Positions 38,201 to 47,189 are shown, numbered from the stretch's first letter. The stretch is DNA of 64,000 nt from Pteria penguin (GCA_035048485.1 CM068582.1:14116001-14180000); one strand, 5' to 3'. The notes: a model not told the origin generated them from the sequence alone. A program made the numbers and translations.

Positions 38201-41200
38201 ATCCTTACTCAAGTAATGATGAAAAAAGTGCAGAGAACTGATTTGGTGAACTGACAGAGAAATGGACATAAAATAAACCTAAAGTAGGGGACTAAACAAG
38301 ACAATAACAGCTGTCCTAACGGGAAGAAAAACCCCCTTCACGACAAAAGTAAAACTTGATCTGTAGATCATCACATCAAAGTTATATACCAAGTTTCAGT
38401 TCAATATGTCAAAGAACACGAAAAAAAAGTCTGGCAAATGAATTTTGGTCAACGGGCAAGAACTCTTGGAAAATTGTGTCAATCGCGACAAAAGTAAAAC
38501 TCAATCTGTAGATCATCACATCAAAGTTATATACAAATTTCAGTTCAATATGTCACAGCACGTAAGAAAAAAAGTCCGGAAAATTAATTTTGGTCAAAGG
38601 GCAATAACTCTTGTAAAAGTGGGGCAATCGCGACAAAAGCAATACTCAAACTGTAGATCATCATATCAAACTTATATGCCAAGTTTCAGTTCAATATGTC
38701 AAAGCACGTGAGAAAAAAGTCTGGAAAACCAATGAGTGGACAGACAGACGGACGGATGGACTCACAGACACGGTGATTCCAGTATACCTCACTACTTCAT
38801 ATAGGAGGGTATAATAAATCAGAATTTGAAATCAATTTGAGATAACTGAAAATTTTACTTACCTGTGTTCAAGTAAATAGGAGTATTGGACAGTATATTC
38901 CAATGCGATCAGTCTTACAAATCCAATGAATTTCTGTTGTAAACATTTTATTTTACATAGATGTACTCACTTGTTTTGCCTGTTAGATCTTGATTTACAC
39001 CGTCTTTGTCTGCACTTGTAGTATGTCAAAATGAGTATGAGTATGACTATGACGGCCAGAAAAAAACATCCTAAAGGAATTCCTATTAGCAACCCTAAAT
39101 TCTGTTGATTTTCCAGATCTTGACTGCTTGCTAAAATAAGACAAAACCATGTTATTCATTGTATTACATAATTAAGGATAGAAATACTTTCTAAGTATTC
39201 CTGTGAATAGTGCAGAAATTATGGAAATATAGGGTCAGACTGGGTTTCACTGCAGTTGACAGTGACCTTGACCTTGGATGCATGATCTGAACATTAATGT
39301 TACTCATAAGCTTTGTTGAAAATACTGTATGTATGTTCGTTGTATATTTTTTTTTTCTATTTTGTTGAAAAGACAAAACACTAACCACTAAATTAATACA
39401 TGTATTTGACAAAAAATCTAGACCGTGTCCATGAAACACATCTTAAAAAGACTGGCTTGAAAGTGCAGTACAATTTTGTGCTAAACTGAAAATGTATTTG
39501 GTATGACGATCTATCATTGTAGAAATTTTTTCTTCTCTCAATGGCCACCAAATTACAAAGTTTAAGTTGCCCAAGACAAAGATAGTCACCTTAAATACTG
39601 GTAAAGTGGCACACTCCCTGGCAGAATAAATTCAAATGAAACAAGCAGAAATCATGTGTCAGACTAAAAAAAAAATTATCTCAAGTTTACAGAGTTTACT
39701 TGACCTTGGAAGCATGATTCTGAGTAGAGGTTAATTACATATTGCATTCCTTTAAGGAATGTTTCTCTAAAATGTGAACTTCACCTCAAATTAAAACCTT
39801 GTAGAAATAATGGGTCAGATAAGAAAACAGTCATTGACTTTTAACATTGAATGGATGCCCCAGAATGAAGCTAATAGCATACTGACTTCTCATAAGGTAA
39901 TTTTTCACCTAGTATGGAATAATTCTAATGAAGTATGTAGAAATTAAAAGCATTTCCTCTGTATGAATAGTGACTTTCACCATACAATTGGACTCAATAC
40001 CTTAAGTATAGGTTATGACACATCAGTTAACCAAAAGGCACTTTTCTACCAAATATAAACTTGTTTTTGAAGCCCAGACCAAGGGTTAAAAAATTTCATA
40101 TTTTGCTGTAACATAATTAGCCACATCACAGATGTATATTTATAAAATTTAAGAGATAATAAAATCCTAGAAGCATTCCACTTTGTAAAAATCTTATTTT
40201 AATACTTTCACCTAATTTAGTATGCATATGTCAAATGTTACAGATCATACTGATCTCACTTTCCCATAATGTATAAATATTTCAGTATATTAGTCTGGTT
40301 AGTAAAGTGTATGTTTTCAAGCTTATACATGTATATTGTCTTGCCCCCAGTTAGTAAATGTTGACTTACCGAAATTCAGTATTTTTGTCCAGATAAACTT
40401 ATATTAAAGCAATATGATCAAGAAGTCACAAGAAGATCTGTTTGTAAACTATTGCATGCATTCAAACAAAAAGAACAATAAAATGCACTGATTGCAACTC
40501 TTGTCCCATAGTGATACGGTACAAATAGAAAGCAATCAAGTAGAGTTCTAGGGCCAGCTGTTTGAAACTTTAACCACTGGTTACCGTAACCTAATCAGTG
40601 GTTAAAGTTTGAGAGATAATTACTTTAATTTATAAGATTTATGTGTAAAAATCTAAATAACTTTACCAACCATGTTTCATATGCTTTAAATCAGTACACA
40701 GACTATGACTTAAAGACTTCTCATTTCAAAGATAGAGTTAGGTGAATTTTAACCATTGGTTAGCTTTTCCAGTGGTTAAAGATTCGAACAACTGGCTCTT
40801 TGTTTTCGTCAGTTATTGATATATTAACAAGCTGTGTTTGTGAAACACTAATGCCCCCAGCGGCACCAGGTCCAACAAGAGCAATGCCTAGCATGGCTTA
40901 ATATGCCCGTCACTTACTTTGGACGGGATCAATGTGAACGTATGGTTTTAAAACCCCCAAACATGGGTTTCTTTGGTAATACTTTTATGAAATACTGAAA
41001 TCTAAAAAGAGGGATCTAAGTGCCATAACTCTGTAACGACAAAACAGAATTTGCTCAAAACTAAAAGGTGGCTTCCCCTTCACTATTTAAACATTCTGTA
41101 TAAGTTTCATTAAAAACAACTGATGTTTACTTAGTACAAGTTATCGCGTTACATAGCATCTCCATAGCATCTTATCATAGCAAAAATAAAATACAAGTTC

Positions 41201-44200
41201 CATAACTCCATAACGACAAAACAGAATTTGCTAAAAATTGAAAGGCCACTTCCTCTACCCTATTTAACATTCTGTGTTAGTTTCATGAAAAATAGCTGAC
41301 ATTTACTTAAGTTATTGCGTTCCATAGCATTTTACTATAGCAAAAATATCATTGAAATCCATCCACAGGGGAAGAAGTTATGGCCCGAACAAGGTTTTAT
41401 TCACTTTGCATGTTGTGACCTTGACCTTTGACCGATGACCTTGGTTCAAGTGTAACAATTCTGTGAAATATTATTGAAATCCATGCACAGGGGAAAAAGT
41501 TATGGCTAGGACAAGGTTTAACTCACTTTGCATGTTGTGACCTTGACCTTTCACCAATGACCTTGTGTCAAGGTCATGACACACCCTTGAATCCTAAGTA
41601 ACAATTCTGTGAAATATTATTGAAATCCATGCACAGGAGAAGTTATGGCCAGGACAAGGTTTTACTCACTTTCCATGTTGTAACCTTGACCTTTTACCTA
41701 TGACCTTGGGTCAAGGTCATGACACACCCCTGGGTCCTAAATAACAATTCTGTGAAATATTATTGAAATCCATGCACAGGAGAAGAAGTTATGGCCAGGA
41801 CAAGGTTTTACTCACTTTGCATGTTGTGACCTTGACCTTTTACCTATGACCTTGGGTCAAGGTCATGACACACCCTTGGGTCCTAAGTAACAATTCTTTG
41901 AAATATTATTGAAATTCATGCACAGGGAAAGAAGTAATTGCCCGGACAAGCTTATACTGGACGCCGGACGCACAGCGCCATTACATAATACGCCCCGTCT
42001 TAAGACAGGCATATAAAAAATGTCAAATATGAAGTCTCTATCCCACGGTTCAAAAGTTATAGTCCCAAGTCCAAAAAGTTATTTTTAGCATGAAGGTCAT
42101 TGTCAAGTTCAAAAGGTCATCAACCTTGGTGTCATATGAAAGGGCTTCATTAGCTGAGTGTGCATGTCAAATATGAAGTCTCTGTCCCTCACAGTTCAAT
42201 AGTTATAGCCAAGATTAAAGTTGAGGACAGACAGACAAACATAAGGACAAAAACGATCTATAGATCCGGTGGAATAAAAAATATCCAAAATAAATTAATG
42301 AGTCATTATCTTAATTGAAGGTAACTGGTTATAAAATTGTAACGGTGATATATTTATTCTAAAAAAAATTTTCTATGCAACTGTTGTATATTTTCAGGTC
42401 AAAATAAAATTCAGTGCAATGCATCAGAGATATGAAGTCAGCATACAAGTGAAATTGCAATATGATGCACCATCTACATCTACAGAAAACACTTTGATTT
42501 ACCAGATTTCGTGGTAAATGGCTATTATGCAGGAGGTTCGTTTGTGTGATCATTATCCATCTTTCTACTGGTGGGGGACCATTTAGCAGCTAAGACCAGT
42601 TCCCAGCTGCTACATTATTTCAGCTTTTGAAAGTAACATAAATTTTTTCATGCATTTATCTGCAATACACAAGGTATTTACTATTACATATAAAAATTTT
42701 GTCACTTTAGGTTTTGAATACTCCTAACAGCGTAGTACATGTAGCCGGTAACTGGTCTTTGTTGGGAACTGGTCCTTCACCAGTAAACTATACATATTTA
42801 AATATTGATAATGCAAGCATCTGCTGATAAAATTTTATTTATTATCTTCAATACAAAAAGTCGTGATTACTGATCGACCTTTCTGACTCATGCTTTTTAT
42901 ACACACCATTCTTTTTGTTCTAAAGAGGGTCAGGAAATCTGCCCAAGTTTAGAACAATAGATATGGTAAGTGAATTTCAATTTAAATCTATAATTAATTG
43001 TAATTCAATAAGAACTTTGAGACAACAAGTTTCAACTTGAGTCTATAATTTTCTGTAATTAGATAAAAACTGTATATAGTCATATTGTTTTTATATTGTT
43101 TGCAGTCCCTGTACAATAACATCATGTCTTTCATATTCTTAACAAGAAACTGCTATGGACGGTATGGCCAAAATGCAAAGTAAATTCAAAATAAAGTCAA
43201 GGTCACAAGGACAAAAGTCATGGCATCAATTCAAAGCACTTACCATAAAGAACCTATATCAATTCAAAAGATACAGCCAAAGTTTCTTATAAGTAGGTCA
43301 AAGTCCAAGGTCAAGGTCACTAGGTCAAAAATCATGGCATAACTTGAAAGCTCTGGCCATAAGGAACCTGTGTGTGAAGGATAAGGTTTATCGTCCTCTT
43401 AGTTGCTAAGATTTTGCTTAAACTAGAAACTTTACCCAAAATGTTGATAGACAGACAAATGGATGGAAAGACGGAGAGACAAATGGACAGACATTATCAA
43501 TCTGTAGACCGGAATTATTTTGTAATTTCGCCAAAAATGCTATTTCAAATCATCATCCCTTGGTGATGTAATCTGCCGTTTTCAAGATTCATACAATCCA
43601 AAAACTTGAGCCTCCAAGAAATGATTGTACAGTATGTTTTGGCTTGATTTAAAAAAAAAACAAAAAGAAATTAAATTTACTTTTACAAACTGTATTTGAG
43701 GTTCTATTGCATAGATGTTTCACAAGGGAAGGGGACTGACACTGGGAACAGTTCTGGCAATCGGTGCTGAAGTCTGACAGAGGAGAGAAGGTACCATTTG
43801 GACATGGTCCACATTTTGTGTCTGTTGATGATGTACCTAAAAATAACAAAAAATATCAATTTACAAATACAATCTAAGATTTCAATTAACCTACAGCTAC
43901 TGATTTAAACAAAAATAGTATATAGAAACCTCAATGGCATATTGGTGCACAGAAAATATGATAAAATTTTCAAAAATAAAACTGAAAACAACTGTCCTAA
44001 ACAAGCTTGTCTGATATGTCCCCGTATAACCTGTGAGGTTCACACAGCCACTAAAGACTTAACTACACACAGACAGAACAAACAACTGGGAAACTGCAGA
44101 TGTGGTATATGTAATTAAGTTGTTCATCATGCGAAAAAATTGTGTATGTAGGGGAAACAGAGAGAACTGCAGGGGAACGTATCAGGGAACACATCACAGA

Positions 44201-46054
44201 TATTCGTAACAGGGATTCAAACCCATGACCTATGGTACAGAATCACCTAGCTGTCATAGATCTGACCATCTAATGAACTGAGCTACCTGAGTTCCACAAA
44301 AATGGAGCTATAATAGTCACTCATTAGCTAATGCAGGATAGCACAGCTGCGGAAAGTGAAGGGATTTACCTGGCGTAAATGCAGGCAGATCCTCTAAAGA
44401 AACAGAAATAAACATATAAGCAAATTCAATTAAAATCAGTGAAACACCTGGCAGTACAATGGACCATGACTCCGAAGGAATAGCTGTAGAAATAAAGACA
44501 AATTAGACAAACATATAAAGCACAAAGGCACTATAGCTAATATCAAGGCACCCTATATTTATATTCATTCCTGCAACAGGGACTCGAACCCATGACCTAT
44601 GTTACCAAATCACCTACCTGTCATGCATCCAACCATCTAACCGACTGAGATGCTTTGTTTGCTGTAGTATATACAAACCATCAAGGTCTTCTTTGGTAGT
44701 GTCTTTGTGCTTTATATGTTTGTTTTTCTTTATTTCGACAGGTATTTCTTCGGAGATCCAAGGTCCATAGTACTCCCACGTGTTTTGCTGATTCTATTTG
44801 TGTTTATATATATGTATGTATGTATTTATATATCTAGCATCAAAGTGCCTAAGTTTTATACTTATCAAGAAAATACCAATTCCCAAAATCGAATCAGCCA
44901 TCAACAATGCTTACTTTAAGTTTATTTAGATCACATTCTTCACTATAACTTCTGCTTATTGTCCAAGGGAGATTAGTTTTTGCCCAAGACAGGATCTGTG
45001 CAGAGATCACGTTCATTTTCTGTCCCCTCTAATACACTATAATTTTAATGTGTCACACAAATGTTCCCACTGGCAGCTAAGGTAGTGAAATATTATGGCC
45101 AGAGAACTAACATTTTAAAGAAACTTTTAATGTTCAAGGGCAATTACTCTGTCAAAAATTTCCGGACCACACACATATTCTAACTTGACCTGCATCTTCC
45201 CTTGATCCATGAATATCAATTTAATCCATCAAACCTTCAAGGAGTAAATGAGCGGAAACTCAATGATGATGGAAGGACGTAATGACGGAACAGAGTAACA
45301 CTATATGTCCTCGGCCATTTCATGGAGGGGGCATAAAAATTCAATCTGAAAACATAGACTTTTTAATTGCCTACAACATGTATGTCAAATTTGCAGGTTA
45401 GTTTATATGTAGTCTGAATCATCTACATGTTTGTCTTGGCACATATTATGCAATTAGGCTAATATGTGGATGACTTGGACTACATATAAACAAACCAGCA
45501 AACTCAATGGTTTGTTTCTGCATACCAGATACAATTATGCAAACGGGTTGAAGGTTCAGACTATAAATTTTACAAACACAATCGGGTCACATTTTGAAGA
45601 CAATATAATATCCATTCATGGTCTTACCTTCTTGGATTATTACTTTGCCAGGGCCACATTGAGAATGTGGCATACAATCACCATCACCATTTGATCCAGG
45701 ACGGAAGCGAAGATAGTACCCGTTCTCACATTCACATTTCATGTTGGATTTTGACGTACAATTCTGTTTGACAACAGCATGGGGTCGTAAACACCAAGTA
45801 GGCTTCTCACATGGTGAACACCTTATAGCCTGATTGGGTGTACTACTGTACTGCTTGTCAGGGCATGGCATACATATGGCAATCTCACCAGACACATTAC
45901 AGTCTCCTTTCTTGAAGAAGCCTGAATCACAACATCTGCAGTATATTGTACTGTTGACCTTGTACACGCCATTTCGCTGGCATGAATCACTCCAACTCAG
46001 ACCTGCCATGATTGTCATGAAGAAAGGAACTACAATGATCTGCTTTCCAGACAT
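22659..46054 (-). CDS. TNF receptor superfamily member with death domain (8 coding exons)
   Basis: Minus-strand join: 46054-45628, 44483-44448, 44393-44370, 43836-43681, 39130-38971, 30185-30010, 24109-24005, 22984-22659. These total 1410 nt, 469 codons plus stop, with every junction GT-AG and phase-compatible. Order: signal peptide (about 1-22), cysteine-rich TNFR repeats (about 23-214) with several N-glycosylation sequons, a transmembrane helix (about 226-252) and a basic stop-transfer KCRQRRCK. A polar linker follows (about 269-335), then a C-terminal death domain (about 338-445) with the helix EQIYRVFMKWYEL and a VAEEL ending. Such receptors sit in the plasma membrane, bind TNF-family ligands and recruit FADD/TRADD-type adaptors. 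No TRAF-binding motif is obvious. Closest vertebrate paralogue not determined. Confidence 0.9.
23048..23900 (+). mobile_element. Nested tandem-cored elements
   Basis: A segment ending GTGAAACATGAATACCCGGC (23048-23100) belongs to the same family as 40830-40872 and 46190-46380. It is interrupted by an ACAAGAGCAATGCTAAGCG element from about 23139, with a 132-bp repeated unit (TGTGACCTTGACCTTGAG at 23329 and 23461). The first family's second half (ATGAAGTCTCTGTC, then CAGACAAACAGACAG) resumes at about 23800. Confidence 0.6.
24005..24109 (-). CDS. Death receptor, exon starting the death domain
   Basis: The acceptor is TCCCTTTTCAG and the donor is TTTG|GTAAGG, phase 1 to phase 1, 35 residues including RWESCFRWLAQQIIKDRRF. 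The Trp and hydrophobic spacing fit death-domain helices 1-2. The acceptor and first 9 nt of this exon lie inside the 168-bp tandem duplication at 24101-24436. Confidence 0.85.
24101..24436. repeat. 168-bp tandem duplication over a splice acceptor
   Basis: 24101-24268 is repeated at 24269-24436; one difference was seen (GAAATACTTT versus GAAATATTTT). The duplicated unit contains the acceptor of the death-domain exon plus its first 9 nt. A second acceptor therefore sits 168 bp upstream in gene orientation, without the rest of the exon. Confidence 0.95.
25290..25550 (+). mobile_element. Possible LINE 3' tail
   Basis: It ends CCAATAAAGAATTTGAATTT with short TTGAA-type repeats, typical of non-LTR retrotransposon 3' ends in invertebrates. 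No reverse transcriptase sequence is visible upstream. Confidence 0.35.
25843..26061 (+). mobile_element. GGTCCGGYGCCAT TIR element (MITE), copy 1
   Basis: The left end GGTCCGGCGCCATGAACTGA and the right end (reverse complement GGTCCGGTGCCATAAACAGA) form inverted repeats of about 28 bp around a 219-bp AT-rich body. Two more copies lie at 26814-27223 (inverted) and 62675-62881. Confidence 0.85.
26814..27223 (-). mobile_element. GGTCCGGYGCCAT MITE, copy 2, interrupted
   Basis: Same family as 25843-26061 in opposite orientation. It is split by a 219-bp insertion (26961-27179), with AAATGAAAT duplicated at 26952-26960 and 27180-27188. Confidence 0.85.
26961..27179. mobile_element. Foldback element nested in a MITE
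   Basis: Arms of about 71 bp (27006-27077 and 27108-27178) are reverse complements with few mismatches, for example CTCAGCACTCACAATATT against AATATTGTGAGTGCTGAG. The loop is about 30 bp. A 9-bp target duplication, AAATGAAAT, flanks the insertion. There is no coding capacity. A 9-bp duplication would fit Mutator-like elements; this is tentative. Confidence 0.8.
27500..27830. repeat. G/C-run-rich repeat, two related copies
   Basis: Related blocks around 27520-27670 and 27665-27830 share AAACAAAG and CTAGTTTTTCTTC text. They carry runs such as GGGGGGGGG (27559) and CCCCCCCCCC (about 27744), with GGGGCATGTGCCCC. The same style recurs at 47760, 49340 and 54405. Confidence 0.55.
28855..29845 (+). 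mobile_element. Tandem-cored element, about 146-bp units, ACGG microsatellite
   Basis: TTGGGACC-type motifs recur at 29008, 29155, 29300, 29455 and 29592 (spacings 147, 145, 155, 137). They are followed by an ACGGACGG/CCGG-rich microsatellite (29745-29795) and a stem-loop with AGCTCGACTGGTC and GACCAGTAGAGCT (29809-29838). Core units, ACGG microsatellite and terminal hairpin match the described pearl-element layout. It lies in a receptor intron. Confidence 0.7.
30010..30185 (-). CDS. Death receptor, cytoplasmic linker exon
   Basis: The acceptor is ATCTTGACAG and the donor is CCAG|GTAAAA, entered in phase 2 and left in phase 1. It encodes a polar, Asn/Gln-rich linker (about 58 residues) between membrane and death domain, with DDRRSNSHLMNY and PVPQAVLYQQNG. 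There is no known motif. A SINE (30242-30518) sits 56 bp upstream of its acceptor. Confidence 0.82.
30242..30518 (-). mobile_element. tRNA-derived SINE, family A, copy 2
   Basis: Complete copy on the minus strand with tRNA-like head, core and (ATCA)n tail. The 12-bp target duplication TTGAAACATTTT lies at 30230-30241 and 30519-30530. The open frame running from it into the neighbouring exon is a chance readthrough. Confidence 0.93.
31740..32300 (+). repeat. Tandem array, about 145-bp units, with (GACA)n
   Basis: GCATCAGT-type motifs recur at 31791, 31935 and 32082 (144 and 147 bp), with a fourth partial unit, then (GACA)n at 32247-32289. The unit repeats AAGAACTCAT and GGTATCAT phrases. Confidence 0.8.
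32735..36640 (+). mobile_element. Large RAGGCCCA-family element, about 489-bp internal units
   Basis: The 5' end ACAAGAGGCCCAAGTGGGCC matches the element at 7209. The 3' end AGCTCACTTGAGCC-TTT-GGCTCAGGTGAGCT (36599-36629) is a near-perfect stem-loop whose sequence repeats the subterminal GCTCACCTGAG of the 5' end. A block around 35560-35940 is repeated 489 bp later. Other insertions lie within, including a CAGTGG MITE fragment at 33077-33192. Whether both ends belong to one insertion event is inferred. Confidence 0.5.
33077..33192 (+). mobile_element. CAGTGGCGGAT MITE fragment
   Basis: It begins CAGTGGTGGGTTTAG and shares TTCACAAGTAAAAATCCA and TAGTTTAACTAATACACATG with the copies at 4584 and 55702. 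The right end is missing. Confidence 0.65.
37145..37608 (-). mobile_element. hAT-like element with transposase 5' remnant
   Basis: The ends TAGGGATG and CATCCCTA are inverted, flanked by an imperfect 8-bp duplication (ATTTGTAA / ATCTGTTA). On the minus strand a frame with MASEPDEDYELEKFSKEKSS then LWSYFKV resembles the start of a BED-type zinc finger as found in hAT transposases. It runs 37438 down to 37307 and stops. The rest of the transposase is absent, so this is an internally deleted copy. Confidence 0.55.
38330..38815 (+). repeat. Tandem array, 145-bp units
   Basis: GATCATCA motifs recur at 38366, 38511 and 38656, exactly 145 bp apart. The unit carries CCAAGTTTCAGTTCAATATG. It is followed by a CAGACAGACGGACGGATGGA microsatellite near 38745. 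Confidence 0.88.
38971..39130 (-). CDS. Death receptor, transmembrane exon
   Basis: The acceptor is CTTATTTTAG and the donor is AA|GTGAGT, entered in phase 1 and left in phase 2. After a short SSQDLENQQN stalk it encodes the membrane helix LGLLIGIPLGCFFLAVIVIL and onward, followed by the cytosolic basic stretch KCRQRRCKSR. Confidence 0.9.
40551..40799. mobile_element. TIR element (MITE), ends GGGCCAGCTGTT
   Basis: The left GGGCCAGCTGTTTGAAACTT and ACCACTGG are mirrored at the right by CCAGTGGTTAAAG and GAACAACTGGCTC. The interior has a further TCAGTGGTTAAAGTTTGA copy. About 250 bp, non-coding, in a receptor intron. Confidence 0.7.
40830..42280 (+). mobile_element. Nested tandem-cored elements, second locus
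   Basis: An outer-family start (GTGAAACACTAATGCCCCCA, 40830-40872) is followed at 40875 by an inner ACAAGAGCAATGCCTAGC element. The inner element ends ACGCCCCGTCTTAAGACAGG near 42010. Outer-family sequence (TCAAATATGAAGTCTCTGTC, then GGACAGACAGACAAAC) follows to about 42280. Inside the inner element, CATGTTGTGACC units recur at about 143-146 bp. Confidence 0.65.
43681..43836 (-). CDS. Death receptor, fourth cysteine-rich domain exon
   Basis: The acceptor is TATTTTTAG and the donor is AAAA|GTAAAT, phase 1 to phase 1, 52 codons. It encodes GTSSTDTKCGPCPNGTF, DCQNCSQC and NRTSNTVCK, a typical TNFR repeat cysteine pattern with NGT, NCS and NRT glycosylation sequons. Confidence 0.92.
43985..44215 (+). 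mobile_element. Penelope-like retroelement remnant (GIY-YIG domain)
   Basis: Plus-strand translation gives CLICPRI, then CRCGICN, then after a frame change IVYVGETERTAGERIREHIT followed by DIRN. That is the C-terminal GIY-YIG endonuclease signature of Penelope-like elements (YVGET...R..EH..DIRN). It is broken by an in-frame stop and a frameshift and lacks the reverse transcriptase part. Confidence 0.7.
44210..44310 (-). mobile_element. tRNA-like SINE head fragment
   Basis: The minus strand reads CAGTTCATTAGATGG and GGTCATGGGTTTGAATCCC, A-box- and B-box-like. A sister copy lies at 44570-44660 (CAGTCGGTTAGATGG, GGTCATGGGTTCGAGTCCC). They are too divergent to fold as functional tRNAs. Confidence 0.5.
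44370..44393 (-). CDS. Death receptor microexon 2 (24 nt)
   Basis: Flanked by TTTCTTTAG acceptor and CCAG|GTAAAT donor, phase 1 on both sides. It adds eight codons (EDLPAFTP, then a split Gly) and keeps the frame into the 43836 exon. No family similarity is expected for so short a piece. Support comes from splice sites, phase and the exact sum of exon lengths. Confidence 0.6.
44448..44483 (-). CDS. Death receptor microexon 1 (36 nt)
   Basis: The acceptor is ATTTCTACAG and the donor is CCAG|GTGTTT, phase 1 on both sides. Twelve codons (AIPSESWSIVLP) extend the ectodomain between cysteine-rich repeats. Like the 24-nt exon it is a multiple of three and could be skipped without changing frame. 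Confidence 0.6.
44570..44660 (-). mobile_element. tRNA-like SINE head fragment, second copy
   Basis: Minus-strand CAGTCGGTTAGATGG (A-box-like) and GGTTCGAGTCCCTG (B-box-like). It resembles the fragment at 44210-44310, so the two microexons sit between paired SINE fragments. Confidence 0.5.
45628..46054 (-). CDS. Death receptor, first coding exon (signal peptide and cysteine-rich domains)
   Basis: The Met start is at 46054 and the donor is GAAG|GTAAGA, leaving in phase 1 after 142 codons. A hydrophobic signal peptide, IIVVPFFMTIMAGLSW, is followed by cysteine-rich repeats: YCRCCDSGFFKKGDC, CMPCPDKQYSS, CSPCEKPTWC, CECENGYYLR and HSQCGPGK. Sequons NST, NVS and NCT are present. This Met was chosen because it directly precedes the signal peptide and no upstream in-frame Met is needed. 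Confidence 0.92.
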
Positions 46055-46109
46055 AGCTCCGACTAGAAGACACTCTGCCTTGTATAATCAACTTTGTCAG
46101 AACCATCAA
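46055..46109 (-). other. Death receptor 5' UTR part of the first coding exon (proposed)
   Basis: Minus-strand TTCTATAGTTTCAG immediately before 46109 is a good acceptor, suggesting the coding start lies in exon 2 with 55 nt of leader. It would pair with the proposed non-coding exon at about 47058-47090. Confidence 0.4.
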
Positions 46110-46189
46110 CTGAAACTATAGAATATCATGATTATAAAATATAGATTCTTGACATATGTTTATAGTCTTATTTTATTATACATGTAAAA

Positions 46190-46380
46190 CAAGCTGTGAA
46201 ATGCTAAATGCTCCCAGCGGCAACAAAGTCCAAAAAGTTATTTTAAGTGTGAAGGTCATTGTCAAGGTCATCAACCTTGATGTCATTTGAAAGGGTTTCA
46301 TTACTTGAGTATACATGTGATATATGGAGTCTCTATCCCTCACAGTTCAAACGTTATAGCCATTTTGTTAAATAAACAAT
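46190..46380 (+). repeat. Repeat of the GTGAAAYRCTAATGC family
   Basis: Shares GCTCCCAGCGGCAACAAAGT, GAAGGTCATTGTCAAGG and GTCTCTATCCCTCACAGTTC with the loci at 23 kb and 41-42 kb. Here the element is not interrupted by the RAGCAATGCC family. Confidence 0.6.
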
Positions 46381-47057
46381 ATCAAAAGTTGCCAAAGATA
46401 GAAATGTAAATCAAATTATTATTAGAGTGAGACATTTAAAAGTTATATAAATGTTAATCAATAATGATTAACAATAACAGTACTAGAATTGATAAAGACA
46501 ATCCTGATGCAAATGGGAAAACGTGCAAAGAGACTTCTGAGGTGATATAACTTGGTCAGTTAAATATTTATTTCAAATTAATCAAAGTGCGAATTTTGTA
46601 AATAAAAGTACTGTAGTTTGTGCACTGTGTTGTAGTTACAATGTGCATATATAGATTATCTTTGAGCATTCAAAGTAGTAAACATCAGATTTAGACAACA
46701 TAGCTTGTTGGAATAACCTTTTTGCCAATTTTACATGATGTAAGGGGCAATACCAGACAAATGCAAAATTAATGCTTAGATTAATGTCAAATTATTGTGA
46801 CGTCACATTCCAACATTATGATTACATTTTGTTCTTTATTGTTAACAGAATTGCATGGGTATTTTACTATACATGTATATGTCTTGCGTTAATTTCTATT
46901 GAAACGGTCGGCTCATGAAATTAGTCTTGCGTATAATTGGTATGTAGTTTGAAGTAAGAAAATCGAAAATACATTAAAAAAAGACACTGCCATCATCAAG
47001 TCTAGCTAGACATACATATAGAATTATCTACTATGCAACAAATATTGCAGTTTTTAC

Positions 47058-47119
47058 CTTTAAACTGTTAAACCTACAGTAGAGACCGAAGTAGAGTCAA
47101 GTGGTATTCCGAGTTTATA
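47058..47119 (-). promoter_or_regulatory. Proposed TATA promoter and non-coding exon 1 of the receptor
   Basis: Minus-strand TATAAA at 47119-47114 is followed about 25-30 nt later by a plausible start region, and at 47058 by the donor AAAG|GTAAAA. A perfect TGACGTCA lies in the would-be first intron at 46798-46805. This is inference from sequence signals. Confidence 0.35.
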
Positions 47120-47189
47120 AACGTTTTCAAGATTCAGCTCTATCGTTATTTATAGGTACATGTCATTGTCTAAAAATATAAAGTGGGGA

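Noticed and set aside
44210..44660. tRNA genes on the minus strand
   Set aside because: A- and B-box-like motifs are present, but spacing and arms do not allow a normal cloverleaf; SINE heads are more likely.
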